A stretch of 64,000 nucleotides of DNA from Eucommia ulmoides (taxonomy: Eukaryota > Streptophyta > Magnoliopsida > Garryales > Eucommiaceae): NCBI GenBank assembly GCA_016647705.1, contig CM028328.1, positions 38,664,501 to 38,728,500 on the forward strand. The letters are read 5' to 3'. Below, piece after piece: positions 12,701 through 22,059 of this stretch. The position numbers and the translations under genes are program-made. Numbering within the stretch: position 1 is the stretch's first letter; the number at the start of each line of letters is the position of its first letter. The notes under the pieces were generated by a model that ran no database searches, had not been told where the DNA came from, and worked only from the letters and a program-made list of their open reading frames with translations.

Positions 12701-15700
12701 TGATTTCATTCAGGAAATCGATTTCGCCAACGAGCTAGGGTTCGTGAAATCGATTTCGATTTCGTCTGCTCGAAGGTCTCCATCGTTGTTCGTCTTCTCT
12801 CTGCCTCGCCATCGTCGTCTCATCCTCGTCGTCTCGTCATCTCCCTCATCTCGCCATGGCCATTGCCTTCGCCGTTGAAGCCAAGGTTGGGTTAGGCTCG
12901 AAGGTCTCCATCGGTTTGTTGCTTTGTTCAGGCACCAAATTAGATTTTCGATTTCGATTTTTTATTTGGATTTCAATTGTCGATTTCGATTTGGATTTGG
13001 GTTTAGGTTTTGATTTCGATTTTTGTTTTAGATTTCGATTGTCGATTTGGGTTTCAATTTTTCATTTCGATTTCAATTTCTTGATGATTTCATTGTTCAT
13101 TGTTCATTCACGAAATGGATTTCGATTTCGTTGATCGTTCATGAAATCTCTGTGGAATTCGATCAATGGATTCGGTGAAGATGACGAAGAGAAAGGAAGA
13201 GAAAAGAAGAAAATAGAAAAAGAAAAAAGAAAAGAAAAATAAAAAATACAATTATAAAGAAATAATTCTAGGATAATATCGTTACCAAACGTCATTCTGT
13301 TCTCAGCACAAAAAAAAAAAATTGTCGTTACCAAACGTAATTATGTTCTCAGTAGGAAACAAAATTCTCAACTCAACTCAACCCAACCCAACCCATCCCA
13401 ATTGGGTTGAAAAAAGTGGGAACACTAACCAAATGCCACCTAATGCACCCGCAACCTTTGAAGCACTCATGAATCAGGTTTTTCGTCCACACCTTCGTCG
13501 TTTCGTGTTAGTATTTTTTTGATGATATCTTGGTGTATAGTCGTAGTATGGCAGAACACGCACCTCACTTGGCAGTAGTCTTACAGCTTCTCGCAAAGCA
13601 TCGATTATATGCAAACCACAAGAAGTGCTCCTTTGCTTGTACCCGTTTGGAATATTTGGGACACATTATATCAGGAGATGGCGTAGATGTGGACAATTCC
13701 AAAATACAAGCCATACTCGAGTGGCCAGTAACACAGTCAATTCAAGAGTTGCGAGGCTTTCTAGGACTTACGGGGTATTACCGTAAGTTTGTGAAAGGGT
13801 ATGGGTCGATTGCATGGCCTCTTACGGGGTATTACCATGGTTCCTATTTTAGCCCTTCCAGACTTTATCAAGTCATTCGTCATTGAAACCGATGCATCCA
13901 GATATGGGTTAGGTGCCTTTATGATGCAAGAAGAACGACCAGTGGCTTATTATAGCCAAGTGCTAGCGCAACGGGTGAAGCTGCGTTCGATCTATGAAAA
14001 AAAAATAATGGCTATTGTCCTTGCCATTCAAAAATGGCATCCATACCTACTTGGGAGGAAATTCCTAGTTCGCACTAATCAACAAAGTTTAAAACACTTA
14101 TTAGAGTAGCGAATCATGGCACCTAACTATCAAAGATGGATGGCCAAGCTACCGGGATATGATTTTGAAATTCAATATAAATCAGGTGCAAGCAACAAGG
14201 TGGTTGATGCATTGTTGAAAGTGCTACCTCCTACGGAGTTAAACCAGCTTGTGGGCATACAATGATTAGATTGGGAGACCATGCAGCGAGAAATTGATCG
14301 AGATGATTTTTTAACGAAAGTTAAGGATGACTTGCAGCAGGGAAGAGTACGAGCTACAGGATTTTCCTTAGAAAATGATCAGGTTTGCTACAAGGGGCGT
14401 CTGATGTTGCCCAAAAATTCCACCCTGCTACCCTCTATTTTTGAAGGAGTATCACTCGTCTTCTATAGGTGGCCATTCTAGGGAGGAACACACTTATAAG
14501 AGAATAGCCACTGATTTTTTCTGGATAGGCATGCGCGGGGCCGTTTCCAAGTGGGTGCAGCAGTGTAATGTGTGTGAAAGAAACAAATCTATATCCATGT
14601 CACCGGGGGTTGCTACATCCCCTTGTTTTACCTAACCAGGTATGGGAGGATTTAGCCATGGATTTTATAGAAGGGTTACCCAAATCGGAAGGTATGGATA
14701 CAATACTAGTGGTGGTTGACAGGTTGACCAAATATGTCCACTTCTTGCCCTTGAAACACCCATTTACAGCTCGAACAGTGGCGGAGTTATTCCTTCGAGA
14801 AATCGTGGAGTTATTCCTTCGAGAAATCGTGTGCCTGCATGGGATACCTAACATTGTCGTCTCTGATCGCGATAAAGTCTTTCTAAGTCATTTTTGGAAA
14901 GAATTATTTCGCCTACAGGGATCAGAGTTGCGCCGTAGTACAGCTTATCATCATCAAACGGACAGGCAATCTGAAGTGGTAAAACGCTGCTTAGAGACAT
15001 ATCTACGATATTACGTCTGAGAGAAACCATGGGTTTAGTGTAAATGGTTAGCCTAGGCGGAATACTCGTATAATACCATGTATCATATAACCATTAATTG
15101 TACTCCTTTCAAAGCACTCTATGGGCGGGATCCGCCACCCCTCATCCATTACAAAACAGGGAGTACTTTGGTATCTTCAATAGAGCAGCTCTTACAAGAT
15201 CGCGACGCACAGTTAGACGAGCTCAAAATGCATCTCTTGCGTGCTCAGCAGCAGATAAAATCCAGGGCCGATGCTAAGCGACCAAATGAAGAGTTTGAAG
15301 TGGGGGAGAAAGTTTTCATGAAGTTAAGACCTTATCGACATAAATCCTTGGCAACACGACGCAACGAAAAACTCGCTCCGCGTTTCTATGGACCATTTGA
15401 AATTCTGGCTCGTGTAGGCACAATGGCGTACAAGTTGTCCTTACCTCCCAGCTCATCCATCCACCCAGTCTTTCATGTCTCCTAGCTTCGCCGAGCCCAT
15501 GGGGTGACCAATTCTTCTCCCCTCTTGCTGCCACAATTGTCACTTGACCTGGAATTGTTAGTAGAGTCTGTTGAAGTTCTTGGAGTGCACAATCTGGACA
15601 TTGTTGGTACTACTCTTGTTGAAGTTATGATCCAATGGAAAGATTTGACACAATTTGAGACCACTTGGGAGAAGTTTGAAACCATTCAGCAATAGTTTCC

Positions 15701-17154
15701 TCAGTTTTCCCTTGAAGACAAGGTGAAAGTTTGGGCGGCGGGTAATGATAGACCACCAATTTGGTACACCTATGCCTAAATAGTAAATTCCGAATTAAAA
15801 TTAAAAAGGGAATAAAACATAAGAAGGGAATAAAACTACCAATTAAAATAATTGGAAAAATATGCTAACAATCTCTTTGTCCCCGTGTCACAAAGGTGCG
15901 AAGGGGCAGCCTTAGTCGATCTTCACCAAATTGTCAATCCAAAATTAATACATGGAAAAAAAATGACAAATTGCAGAAGAGAAAAGGAGAAGAGAGGACG
16001 AAGGGGAAGAAAAAACCACTATGAATTGGGTAAAGGTTCAAAAGGAAACAATTGGGCTCTTCACTTGATTGAGGAATAAACATACAAGTTGTTTCTTTTT
16101 TCTGCAAAGATTTATTAGAAACGCCTCGGGGCAAGGCACCACCTAGGTAGTAATAAAGGGCACGCCCGAGAAACAATCAACAAGCAAAACAGCAAAGAAA
16201 ACTATACAACCTAGGAAGCATGGATGCTTCTCTTAAACTAACCGTACCTGTATCAGAAATGTATCAGGTACATTACTTTGTGGATACTTCCAAATACATA
16301 CAGTATGTGTTTCCACATGTGTCATACATGATAAAAAACATTTAGACGCACCGATAACATATCCAATATATAAGAAGGATATGAAACTGATAACGTATCC
16401 TAGATATAAAGTGTGTACGAGGCAGGTCCAAAGTATTAGATTTCACATTTTTAACACAATCATAAAAGCGTGTGCAATTTTCCATTGGTTACCAAGAAAA
16501 TCCTTCAAAATACATTCTTTGCTGGAATTCTAGATGATTCCACCTTTGGATGATATCCATTATATAAATCAGCTGAAATTGTCCGGCTCAAAAACATTCA
16601 CTCAATAACAAACTCAGAAACAGACAAAAAATCGTTAAAACTGCAAGTCGCAAGATAGCAGAGCTCATTAACTCATCAGGCTTGCTGATGGTGTTTTTTC
16701 TCTTTTTAAGCCCTCTAATGGAGTCATGAATCAAGCATATATGTTTATTTGTATAGACGTGAATTTATTGGTAGGTGAAAGGTGTTTCCGCAGAGAAGAA
16801 GGGTGGGAGAGGGTAGGGGGGATGTTATACCTCAGCACCAGTTCTGGCAGCAGATTCAACTACCTGGAGCAGCTGACTGGAAGGAACGGGCCCAGTTGAA
16901 TCAGCACCAACTTTGAAGAACTGTTTCTGATTGGAAGATTTTGATAACGCCGCTTTTCTGCACATTGTGCTCGAGAGCTTCGTGTGCGACGGTACAGCCC
17001 CAAGAAATCCATATCGGAGGCCTCTCGATAATCTAGGATTTGAAACTAAACTACGCATGGAGTCCAACTCTGGGTGATGAAATAGTGGATTTGGTCTGCG
17101 TGTTCGAGTAAATGTCGAGGGAGTGAAAGAGGATTGGACCATACACCTTCCCAT
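580..17154 (-). CDS. IMPL1: IMPL1-type inositol monophosphatase, chloroplastic (5' part of gene, four exons)
   Basis: Host gene, 5' portion. Its exons are 16831-17154, 2424-2491, 1590-1723 and 580-668, giving about 205 codons; from memory, Arabidopsis IMPL1 has about 370, so the C-terminal half lies beyond base 1. The family hydrolyses inositol monophosphates (and related sugar phosphates) with Mg2+, and the plant IMPL1 branch is plastidic. Visible marks are a Ser/Arg-rich N-terminus that could be a transit peptide, the conserved [14 protein letters not shown] stretch, the ILGEEGG motif with the catalytic Glu, and the metal-binding DPLDGTTNF motif assembled across exons 3 and 4. The second signature (WDxAAG) is not in the window. 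Every intron is GT-AG and the phases match (0, 2, 1). Intron 1 is 14.3 kb and filled with transposons. Oddity: the plant-typical AHGYPSF reads AHCYPSF. The start at 17154 (MGR) resembles the start of known IMPL1 proteins as I remember them. Identification is by recognition, not by search. Confidence 0.9.
669..2423 (-). other. IMPL1 introns 3 and 2
   Basis: Intron 3 is 669-1589 (921 bp) and intron 2 is 1724-2423 (700 bp), separated by exon 3. Both are AT-rich with GT-AG ends. No transposon or other gene was recognised in them. Confidence 0.75.
1590..1723 (-). CDS. IMPL1: IMPL1 exon 3 (catalytic GEE motif)
   Basis: A 134-bp exon between a TTTTTGCAG acceptor and a GTTCGG donor. It completes a split Asp codon, then reads [13 protein letters not shown], the LILGEEGG motif with the metal-binding Glu, and YLWCIDPL. 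It ends one base into the next codon, so that exon 4 supplies DGTTNF. Reading past the donor gives a diverging tail, which confirms the exon end. Confidence 0.92.
2424..2491 (-). CDS. IMPL1: IMPL1 exon 2
   Basis: A 68-bp exon between a ...TGTTCAG acceptor and a GTAAGA donor. It encodes [23 protein letters not shown] with the last codon split 2+1. The [10 protein letters not shown] stretch is strongly conserved in plant IMPL proteins. Confidence 0.9.
2647..2854. repeat. 104-bp tandem duplication in IMPL1 intron 1
   Basis: Two head-to-tail units, 2647-2750 and 2751-2854, each starting AAGAAGCATA and ending GCATATG. They look identical by eye, so the duplication is recent. It lies 15 bp from the Mutator-like element's left end. 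Confidence 0.9.
3680..4310 (+). mobile_element. Possible Ty1/copia LTR fragment
   Basis: The stretch around 4080-4300 has the layout of many copia LTR 3' halves: a GGAGCCGTGGTTTTTCACCC block, a later TTAATCTGTGTGCC block, and an end reading CTATTCACCCACCTCTAGG. No partner LTR or coding remnant was found and the boundaries are guesses. Treated as a fossil. Confidence 0.3.
4311..6099. other. Unassigned AT-rich sequence inside the MULE
   Basis: No gene and no clean repeat ends. The texture of 4960-5640 suggests old retroelement untranslated sequence, but nothing decisive is present. Confidence 0.3.
6100..7167. mobile_element. hAT-type non-autonomous DNA transposon
   Basis: About 1.07 kb. The ends start TAGGACTGGCAAATCATG (left) and, reverse-complemented, TAGGACGGTATTTACACG (right). 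They are flanked by an 8-bp target duplication with one mismatch, GTTTGACG (6092-6099) and GTTTGAAG (7168-7175). The 8-bp size and terminal TAGG fit hAT elements. Sub-terminal regions at both ends are crowded with short direct and inverted copies of CGTGT, ACACG and CGGGTC, a known hAT feature where transposase binds. No transposase is encoded. A (TG)n run lies at about 6766-6795. Confidence 0.75.
7968..9593 (+). pseudogene. L1-type LINE remnant (reverse transcriptase and C-terminal region)
   Basis: Conceptual translation across frames gives recognisable L1-clade reverse transcriptase blocks in order: [20 protein letters not shown] near 8080-8140, a CKLEIEK block near 8290-8310, LVNGVP near 8420, [12 protein letters not shown] near 8510-8545, the catalytic FxDD box (reads [11 protein letters not shown]) near 8615-8650, GLRVNLAKQ near 8700-8730 and VMGCA near 8775. 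A weaker C-terminal part runs to 9593, where the Ty3 LTR interrupts it. The copy has several frameshifts and stops, the segment between the first two blocks appears shortened, and an A18 run (8341-8358) sits inside the RT domain. The 5' half (EN domain) is missing. Confidence 0.8.
9594..10009 (+). repeat. 5' LTR of the intronic Ty3 element
   Basis: Starts TGATAGACCACCAATT and ends TTCATCA just before a primer-binding-like TTTGGCATCAAAGC (10010-10023), which resembles the tRNA-iMet site TGGTATCAGAGC. The starting block recurs at 15746. Inside, a unit of about 60 bp beginning GATTTAAGGAGAG is tandemly duplicated (9665-9780). Confidence 0.75.
10037..11582 (+). pseudogene. gag and protease region of the intronic Ty3 element (fossil)
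   Basis: An N-terminal coiled-coil-like start ([16 protein letters not shown]) leads to a gag core with [19 protein letters not shown], a Cys-rich knuckle (LCYKCDKK, near 11070), then an aspartic protease with [12 protein letters not shown] near 11325-11360. Broken; about half a dozen interruptions in this part. Confidence 0.85.
11595..12268 (+). pseudogene. RT region, first part, of the intronic Ty3 element (fossil)
   Basis: Contains the RT N-terminal blocks ([31 protein letters not shown]). The domain is interrupted by the PIF/Harbinger-like insertion at 12269. Confidence 0.88.
12269..13440. mobile_element. PIF/Harbinger-like non-autonomous DNA transposon inside the Ty3 RT domain
   Basis: 1172 bp. 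The inverted ends are GGCCCCGTTTGGTTAGTG (left) and, reverse-complemented, GGTGGCATTTGGTTAGTG (right). A 3-bp target duplication TAA lies on both sides (12266-12268 and 13441-13443). The TWA duplication and GGxxxxxTTTGGTTAGTG terminus fit the PIF/Harbinger-Tourist group. The interior is low-complexity, with many TTCGATTT repeats (12690-13080) and a purine-rich tract (13180-13260). No DDE transposase or Myb-like protein was seen, so it would depend on another element. It is younger than its host retroelement. Confidence 0.85.
13441..14260 (+). pseudogene. RT second part and RNase H of the intronic Ty3 element (fossil)
   Basis: Continues with [10 protein letters not shown] (RT catalytic box), [24 protein letters not shown], then RNase H with [18 protein letters not shown] and ending in a VDALL-type linker. 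A short local duplication near 13800-13835 repeats the LTGYY-coding stretch. Broken. Confidence 0.88.
14281..15740 (+). pseudogene. Integrase and chromodomain-like tail of the intronic Ty3 element (fossil)
   Basis: An HHCC zinc-binding domain (CNVCERNK near 14565) is followed by the DDE core ([41 protein letters not shown]) and a C-terminal part with [10 protein letters not shown] and [10 protein letters not shown]. The tail has [14 protein letters not shown], which resembles the plant chromovirus chromodomain. A 27-bp direct repeat (two copies of the ELFLREIV-coding stretch) occurs near 14780-14830. Broken, with a few interruptions. Confidence 0.88.
15746..15780 (+). repeat. Remnant of the 3' LTR of the intronic Ty3 element
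   Basis: TGATAGACCACCAATTTGG followed by TACACCTATGC repeats the first 33-35 bp of the 5' LTR, with one or two changes. Beyond this point similarity stops. Confidence 0.7.
15781..16830. other. Unassigned part of IMPL1 intron 1
   Basis: AT-rich sequence between the retroelement and exon 1. A few short palindromic stretches such as TACCTGTATCAG..ATCAGGTA (near 16245-16275) occur. No gene or complete repeat was seen. Confidence 0.4.
16831..17154 (-). CDS. IMPL1: IMPL1 exon 1 (transit peptide and start of mature protein)
   Basis: 108 codons from ATG at 17154, ending in phase 0 before a GTATAAC donor. The first 60 or so residues are rich in Ser, Arg, Thr and Pro and poor in acidic residues, as in chloroplast transit peptides. 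The last part ([11 protein letters not shown]) is the beginning of the first helix of the phosphatase fold and joins directly to VVMDAVNKP in exon 2. Confidence 0.88.
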
Positions 17155-17400
17155 CGTAGAACGGTGAAACAGAAGGAAAGAATTTTCGGGCTTTCCTGTA
17201 TTTATGTAACGGTTGAGCCGGTGAGACTCTGGGAAGAGGAGAGAGTATGATCGTCAACTGACAATCTTGGCAGCGTGTATCGCGTGCGCGCATATGTCGA
17301 CCAGGAACAACGGATGTTTGAACAACGGTCGTCAGTCGATACATACGGATAATCTTGTACCGTTTACAACCAGAACCCCTGTAATTAATTATTTTTTTTT
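17155..17400 (-). promoter_or_regulatory. Putative IMPL1 5' UTR and core promoter
   Basis: Sequence directly upstream of the IMPL1 ATG. A weak TATA-like CATAAATA (reverse complement, about 17197-17209) lies roughly 45-55 bp before the ATG, followed by a CT-rich stretch typical of plant 5' leaders. There is no direct evidence of a start site. A T-run lies at about 17391-17404. Confidence 0.35.
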
Positions 17401-18375
17401 TTTTACTAGATCTGTCTGGACAACTTAATCATTTCTACAAGTGATTTTAAAATACATTTCTCCCCGTCGGCCTATAATTTCTTTAATAACCCTAATCCTC
17501 CGTGAAATAGACAAATAAAAGTGTACTAAGAAAAATAAAAACCTGTAATGTCCTATATAAAAATGTCTACCCTTTTTCGTCTTATTTACTTTTTAAATTA
17601 TTTTTATCTTACATTGATTTTCTAACATTCACTCCTATATGTCTTTTGAAGTGTTTTTATAGACTATTTTATCCTTTTTTGTTTTATTATTAATGTGTCA
17701 TTTACAAATTATTAGTTCAAATAGAGATTGCTTTTATGTCAAAGAAAACATTCAAGTTCTAATTTTTCTATCTTATTTTGATTTTTATTTTCACAACTTT
17801 TCAGTTGATGCTATGCGCAGACAATTGGATTATTTTTTTTATTGGATTTAAGTTGTTTTTTAATTCGAATTTTTTTCTTTTTTATCCCTGAACTAATATA
17901 GTTAGATGTTTAATTTGGTCATTTATTTGTTTGTATATTTTGGGTTTTAATTAATATATTTAGTCTTATCAATTTTTATGTCTTAGCTTGAATATGTTGC
18001 AATCCAAATGAGCCCATTTAAATTTAATGCTAGCAATGAAATGGAAAGGTGCATTGGGTTTTTTATTCAATGTTTTTAAGTTTGTTGTATGTGGATTGAG
18101 CCTAGATACGTTATAATATGAATGGTTCCATCAAATGTTGTGTTTGCATTTTAGTTGCCTAAGGAGATTTTTAATTTGAATTATGAGTAAACATATTGAA
18201 ATGACAAAATTTAACTCTTTGCAAACCATAAGAGCTCTCTACCAGGGGCGGAGGAAAGCTAATACGAAGGGGGCACGTGGTTAGGCTCATGTCCAATTGT
18301 GCAACACAAAATATTTCTTTGTGGCAAACACATCCATGCTGATAGGTACAATATCTAAAGGAGATATTCAAGGCC
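17401..18375. other. AT-rich intergenic sequence
   Basis: No coding region or transposon end was recognised. Possibly distal upstream sequence of IMPL1. Confidence 0.4.
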
Positions 18376-18379
18376 AAGA

Positions 18380-18531
18380 TATTGACGAGATTATTAGTTG
18401 TGGACCATGTCCTTAAGATGAGCCAAGTTGAGGAACTAAAAAAGTTGAGTTCGCCTTGGGACCACAACTTGGCTGTGGATCTTATTCTGCAATTATTGTC
18501 AGCCTCATTCAATCAATTTGTGGTAAAATTC

Positions 18532-18574
<43 letters not shown>
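18380..18574 (+). pseudogene. Ty1/copia gag fragment followed by a 38-nt A tract (fossil)
   Basis: The plus-strand translation contains VDHVLKMSQVEELKKLSS followed by DLILQLLSASFNQFVVKFN, a match by recognition to the copia gag (UBN2-type) core. It ends directly at an uninterrupted run of 38 A (18537-18574). No LTR or pol sequence is adjacent. Confidence 0.6.
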
Positions 18575-18576
<2 letters not shown>

Positions 18577-18619
18577 ATATGAAAACCATCTCATAATTCT
18601 CATACTTCTTTAAATATAA

Positions 18620-18900
18620 GTTTCATGACATATACATGTTGTCACTATATCTTTTACATGTATGTTTCAACCCCATGCCACATACGTGTAAACATTATTT
18701 AATTTCAATCACATGTCATATGCATGTTAAAATTTCATCAAATCCCTACAAATCTTCATTTGCTTGAAATACACTTACGTGTCAAATACACGTATAATTT
18801 CCATACATGTCACATACATGTGTTTCCAAAAACATAAGGCCCTTTTACATATTCTATAATTGTATTCATATTTTGCATGTTGGCATATCATATACATGTT
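18620..18900. repeat. Irregularly repeated CATATACATGT-type motif
   Basis: About six loose copies of a TGYCAYATRCATGT motif at roughly 18625, 18675, 18714, 18777, 18806 and 18883, with changing spacing. Each is near-palindromic (ACATGT or CATATG). Function unknown. Confidence 0.4.
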
Positions 18901-18901
18901 G

Positions 18902-20668
18902 TGTTGACCCAAATGTTTACGCAAGAAGAGGTGAATTTGGTAGTTTTAAATTTTTGATCAAATGATTAATACCTAGTCAATTTTATCTTATTAAGTATGG
19001 AAGCGTTATACCTAGGCACACACACAGATAGGGATAGAGATATTTGATACCAGTAAAGTATAGTAATTCGGCAAGCCACTTTTGACTACCTCTAATCCCC
19101 AAGATCTTGCTGGGAATTAATCCACTAAATTCTGATTCTCTTCCTAGGTGAGAATCAAACCCGTACACTCCCATTTGATTAAGTTCCCTTTATACTCAAA
19201 CGTTCTCTCACTCAGACCATGTACAATTAGATCTGAGCTAAAACCTCACAAAAATACAAAAAAAAAAAAAAAAAACTTTCTTTTCTCACAAAGTACTTCT
19301 ACCAACACTTATAGATAACAAATTCAATGACAGCCAAACTAAATGTGGTAGAAGTGTGCACAATTCACAAGATAATCAATTTAAACAATCGTGTTATACA
19401 AATCTTAACAAAATCAAATATTTTAAATAATTCAAATCATTAACTCATTAATTAATTTTTAAAATAAAGATCAATGAGTTTTTTGGAAAACGATTTTCTC
19501 AGATTGACAATATGATTTGAAGTATCAAGTCAATATCTAATCAAAGATAATTTCCGATAAGTACAAAATAGATCAAAACTATTTATAATAGAGAGAATAA
19601 AATAGAGCAGAACAATATCACCAAATTTTCAGTAGAATGTTTGAATCAAATTACATCTGGTTTCACAGATTATCTTCAACAAAATTTTCCCTCAGAAAAA
19701 CTTTCACATATTTCACAAGAGTTCAATATTTTTCACTGATTTTTCAAGCTCTCTTTCTTTCTCTCTTTGAATATTTGAATCTTTCTCTTTTTCTGTTTCA
19801 AAAATTTGATAATTTAGCTTTTAAAAACTTTAAATAAAATGCCAAAAACGCAACCTAAAATAGGCTGAAATTTGAATAATTTTTAATGACTAGTTTCTAG
19901 TTGAAATCCCTTAAATCAAGGCCTTAAAACCTAACCTATTTGACCGTATACATTTCAACACGTTTGACTATGAATCCAGCCACTTTTAAGTCCAAATTCA
20001 AGTCATAATTAAATTCAAATGCCTAGCCAAAAATATAGGTTAAGCAGTTTTGTCGAACGAATCATGAAATCAGAAACTTGAGGACCAAAATGAATTTTTC
20101 ATAAACCTTCATTTCAAAAATGTTTCTCATGAAAATTCCTTTCAAAATATTTTCAATAAAATATAATCATTTCAAAATATTTACAAAATAATTTATAAAT
20201 ATTTCACGTTAAAAACGAGACAAAATATCTTACTGAATGAATCATAAAATCAAAAAACTTGAGGACTAAAATAAATTTTTCATAAACCCTCATTTAACAA
20301 ATGTTTCTCATGAAAATTCCTTGTAAAATATTTTGAATAAAATATAATAACTTCAGAATATTTATAAAATAATTTATAAATATTTCACGTTAAGAAACGA
20401 GGCAAAATATCATAGAAAAACATTCAAATAATTTGAAAAATCAAACATAACCAGTTGATTGTCTAGACCATTCAGTTGACTGTTTTCAGTTTTTCCATAA
20501 AAGTTCTGGGAACCTAAATCAATCAGTCGACTTAAATACTTAGTCACTTGACTATTTTGACTCATTTCATAAATCTTATGGTAACCTAAATCATTTAGTC
20601 AACTGATCCATGCAATCAATTGACCATTTTAATCCCTTTCACAAAATTTATGATCCATGAATTAACTA
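18902..20668 (-). repeat. Diverged copia-type LTR (related to the 42704-57370 element), minus orientation
   Basis: Begins TGTTGACCCAAATG, then GAGGTGAATTTGGTAG, the reverse complement of the characteristic LTR 3' end (CCAATTCACCCCCTCTTGGG). The order of the sub-blocks that follow (seeds of ACTCAGACC, TAAGAATCAAACC) parallels the other copies. It contains a 180-bp tandem duplication (about 20053-20415, units starting GAACGAATCATGAAATC and GAATGAATCATAAAATC). The end, where the next copy starts, is inferred. Confidence 0.5.
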
Positions 20669-21955
20669 TTTTGGCTCAAAGATCCACCCAAAAAGGAGGT
20701 GAATTGGGTACTTTAAAATTTAAATCCAAATAATTTTTCCTAATCAATTTTTATCTTGTTAAATGCGAAAATGTGAATATTAGATGCATGCACGAAGATT
20801 AGGGATAGAGAAAATTTGACACAGAGAAGTTTTTATAGTAGTTTGACAAGTTACTTTTGCCTACGTCTACTCTCTTGAGCTCTTGAAATGAATTTGAATC
20901 CACTAACTAATCCTGATCATTTTTCCAAGTAAGAATCAAACCTTTACGCCAATTCTTTCCCTAGGTAAGAATTACACCTTTACAAACCCTGATTAGGTAC
21001 ATAATCAACAATCTCACCCAAACCAATTTCACTTAGGTCTGAATTACAACTCAGAAGTATAAAAAATAATTATTTTTTCTCACAAGATCTTCTACCAACT
21101 CAATTTAAGATAAGCTTAATTAATGTCCCAATTGAGTGATAGAAGTATTTATGCAATGTATGAGAAACTAATTAATTTGTATTTTTCCAGATAAGCACTG
21201 AAATAATTAAAACCAGATTTCAAAAATTGTTTTAAAAAATATTAAATAATTTTCCCAAAAATGATTTTTTTTTTATCACAAGTATAGTAGGCTTAGACAT
21301 TGAAATAAAAATAAAAATTAAGGCACTGTATTTCAAGCACATAAAAATAATCAGAAAGATCTCATCATCGATATTTCTTTAAAAAAGACTATGATAAGAG
21401 CACGATTTTCTTGGTTTTTTGAATCAACTTTTCTTGATCAAGAATTTCACAAAAAAATTTCCTCAAAAATATTTTTCATAAAATATAAATTTTCTCGCTT
21501 TAAAAAATAATTTTTCTTGATTAATATTTTCTTAAATTTGCAGGTCTATATATAAGTTTTTCAAAGATAGCGACGTTATTTTTCAAAAGATATAAGCCAA
21601 AAATACACTTATAAAGCCTTTAAATAAATCTGACTTATAACAGTTAGTTTGATTGAAAATATAGCTTTTAAAACATTCAATCTAGTCCCCAAATATAATT
21701 AGATCTTAGCCCCAAAAAGTATGGGAAGAAGTTTTACCGAAAAAATCACTAAATCAAAAAATAAAGGGACTAAATAATAGTTTTTAATAAAATCTTTAAA
21801 ATATATACCAGATCTTTGAAAAAATATTTTATGTCATTAAATTATGATTTTATAACATTAAAAACCTAAGATGTAGATTGGAAGACCTTTGAAAAATGTC
21901 TATATCAAAATAAAATTTCAAACACAATCGGAATAAGCCCAAGTTATTTCGTCTG
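20669..21955 (-). repeat. Second diverged copia-type LTR copy, minus orientation, truncated
   Basis: Starts TTTTGGCTCAAAGATCC then AAAAAGGAGGTGAATTGGGT and follows the same block order as the 18902 copy, including one unit related to its 180-bp repeat. The far end is not recognisable, so the right boundary is approximate. Confidence 0.45.
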
Positions 21956-22059
21956 GGTGTCTGCATAGCCCATCAAGTATGTGTTTCTCCTCAGATCTCT
22001 ATTTCAATTTCGGTTCCCAACTAATAGTGTGTTGTGTTCACAGACTGCTCATGTGCTCG

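Larger units (their letters stand above)
9594..15780 (+). mobile_element. Ty3/gypsy LTR retrotransposon (chromodomain-type), broken, in IMPL1 intron 1
   Basis: Gag, protease, RT, RNase H, integrase and a chromodomain-like tail occur in normal Ty3 order on the plus strand. The 5' LTR is about 416 bp. Only about the first 35 bp of the 3' LTR is recognisable, so the right end is eroded and the true end is uncertain. The coding region has on the order of ten breaks and is interrupted by a 1.17-kb DNA transposon in the RT domain. It is inserted in the LINE remnant. Too decayed at the 3' LTR for an LTR-based age; it appears old. Confidence 0.88.
2492..16830 (-). other. IMPL1 intron 1, 14.3 kb, filled with transposable elements
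   Basis: Bounded by the exon 1 donor (GTATAAC) and the exon 2 acceptor (CTGTTCAG). Its contents, by ascending coordinate, are a 104-bp tandem duplication, a Mutator-like element with a nested hAT element, an L1 LINE remnant, a Ty3/gypsy element with a nested PIF/Harbinger-like element, and about 1 kb of unassigned AT-rich sequence. About 11-12 kb is mobile-element DNA. Confidence 0.8.

Noticed and set aside
12636-13134. Frames in the PIF/Harbinger-like element considered as transposase
   Set aside because: The translations are low-complexity, driven by TTCGATTT repeats. No DDE or Myb-like motifs are present.
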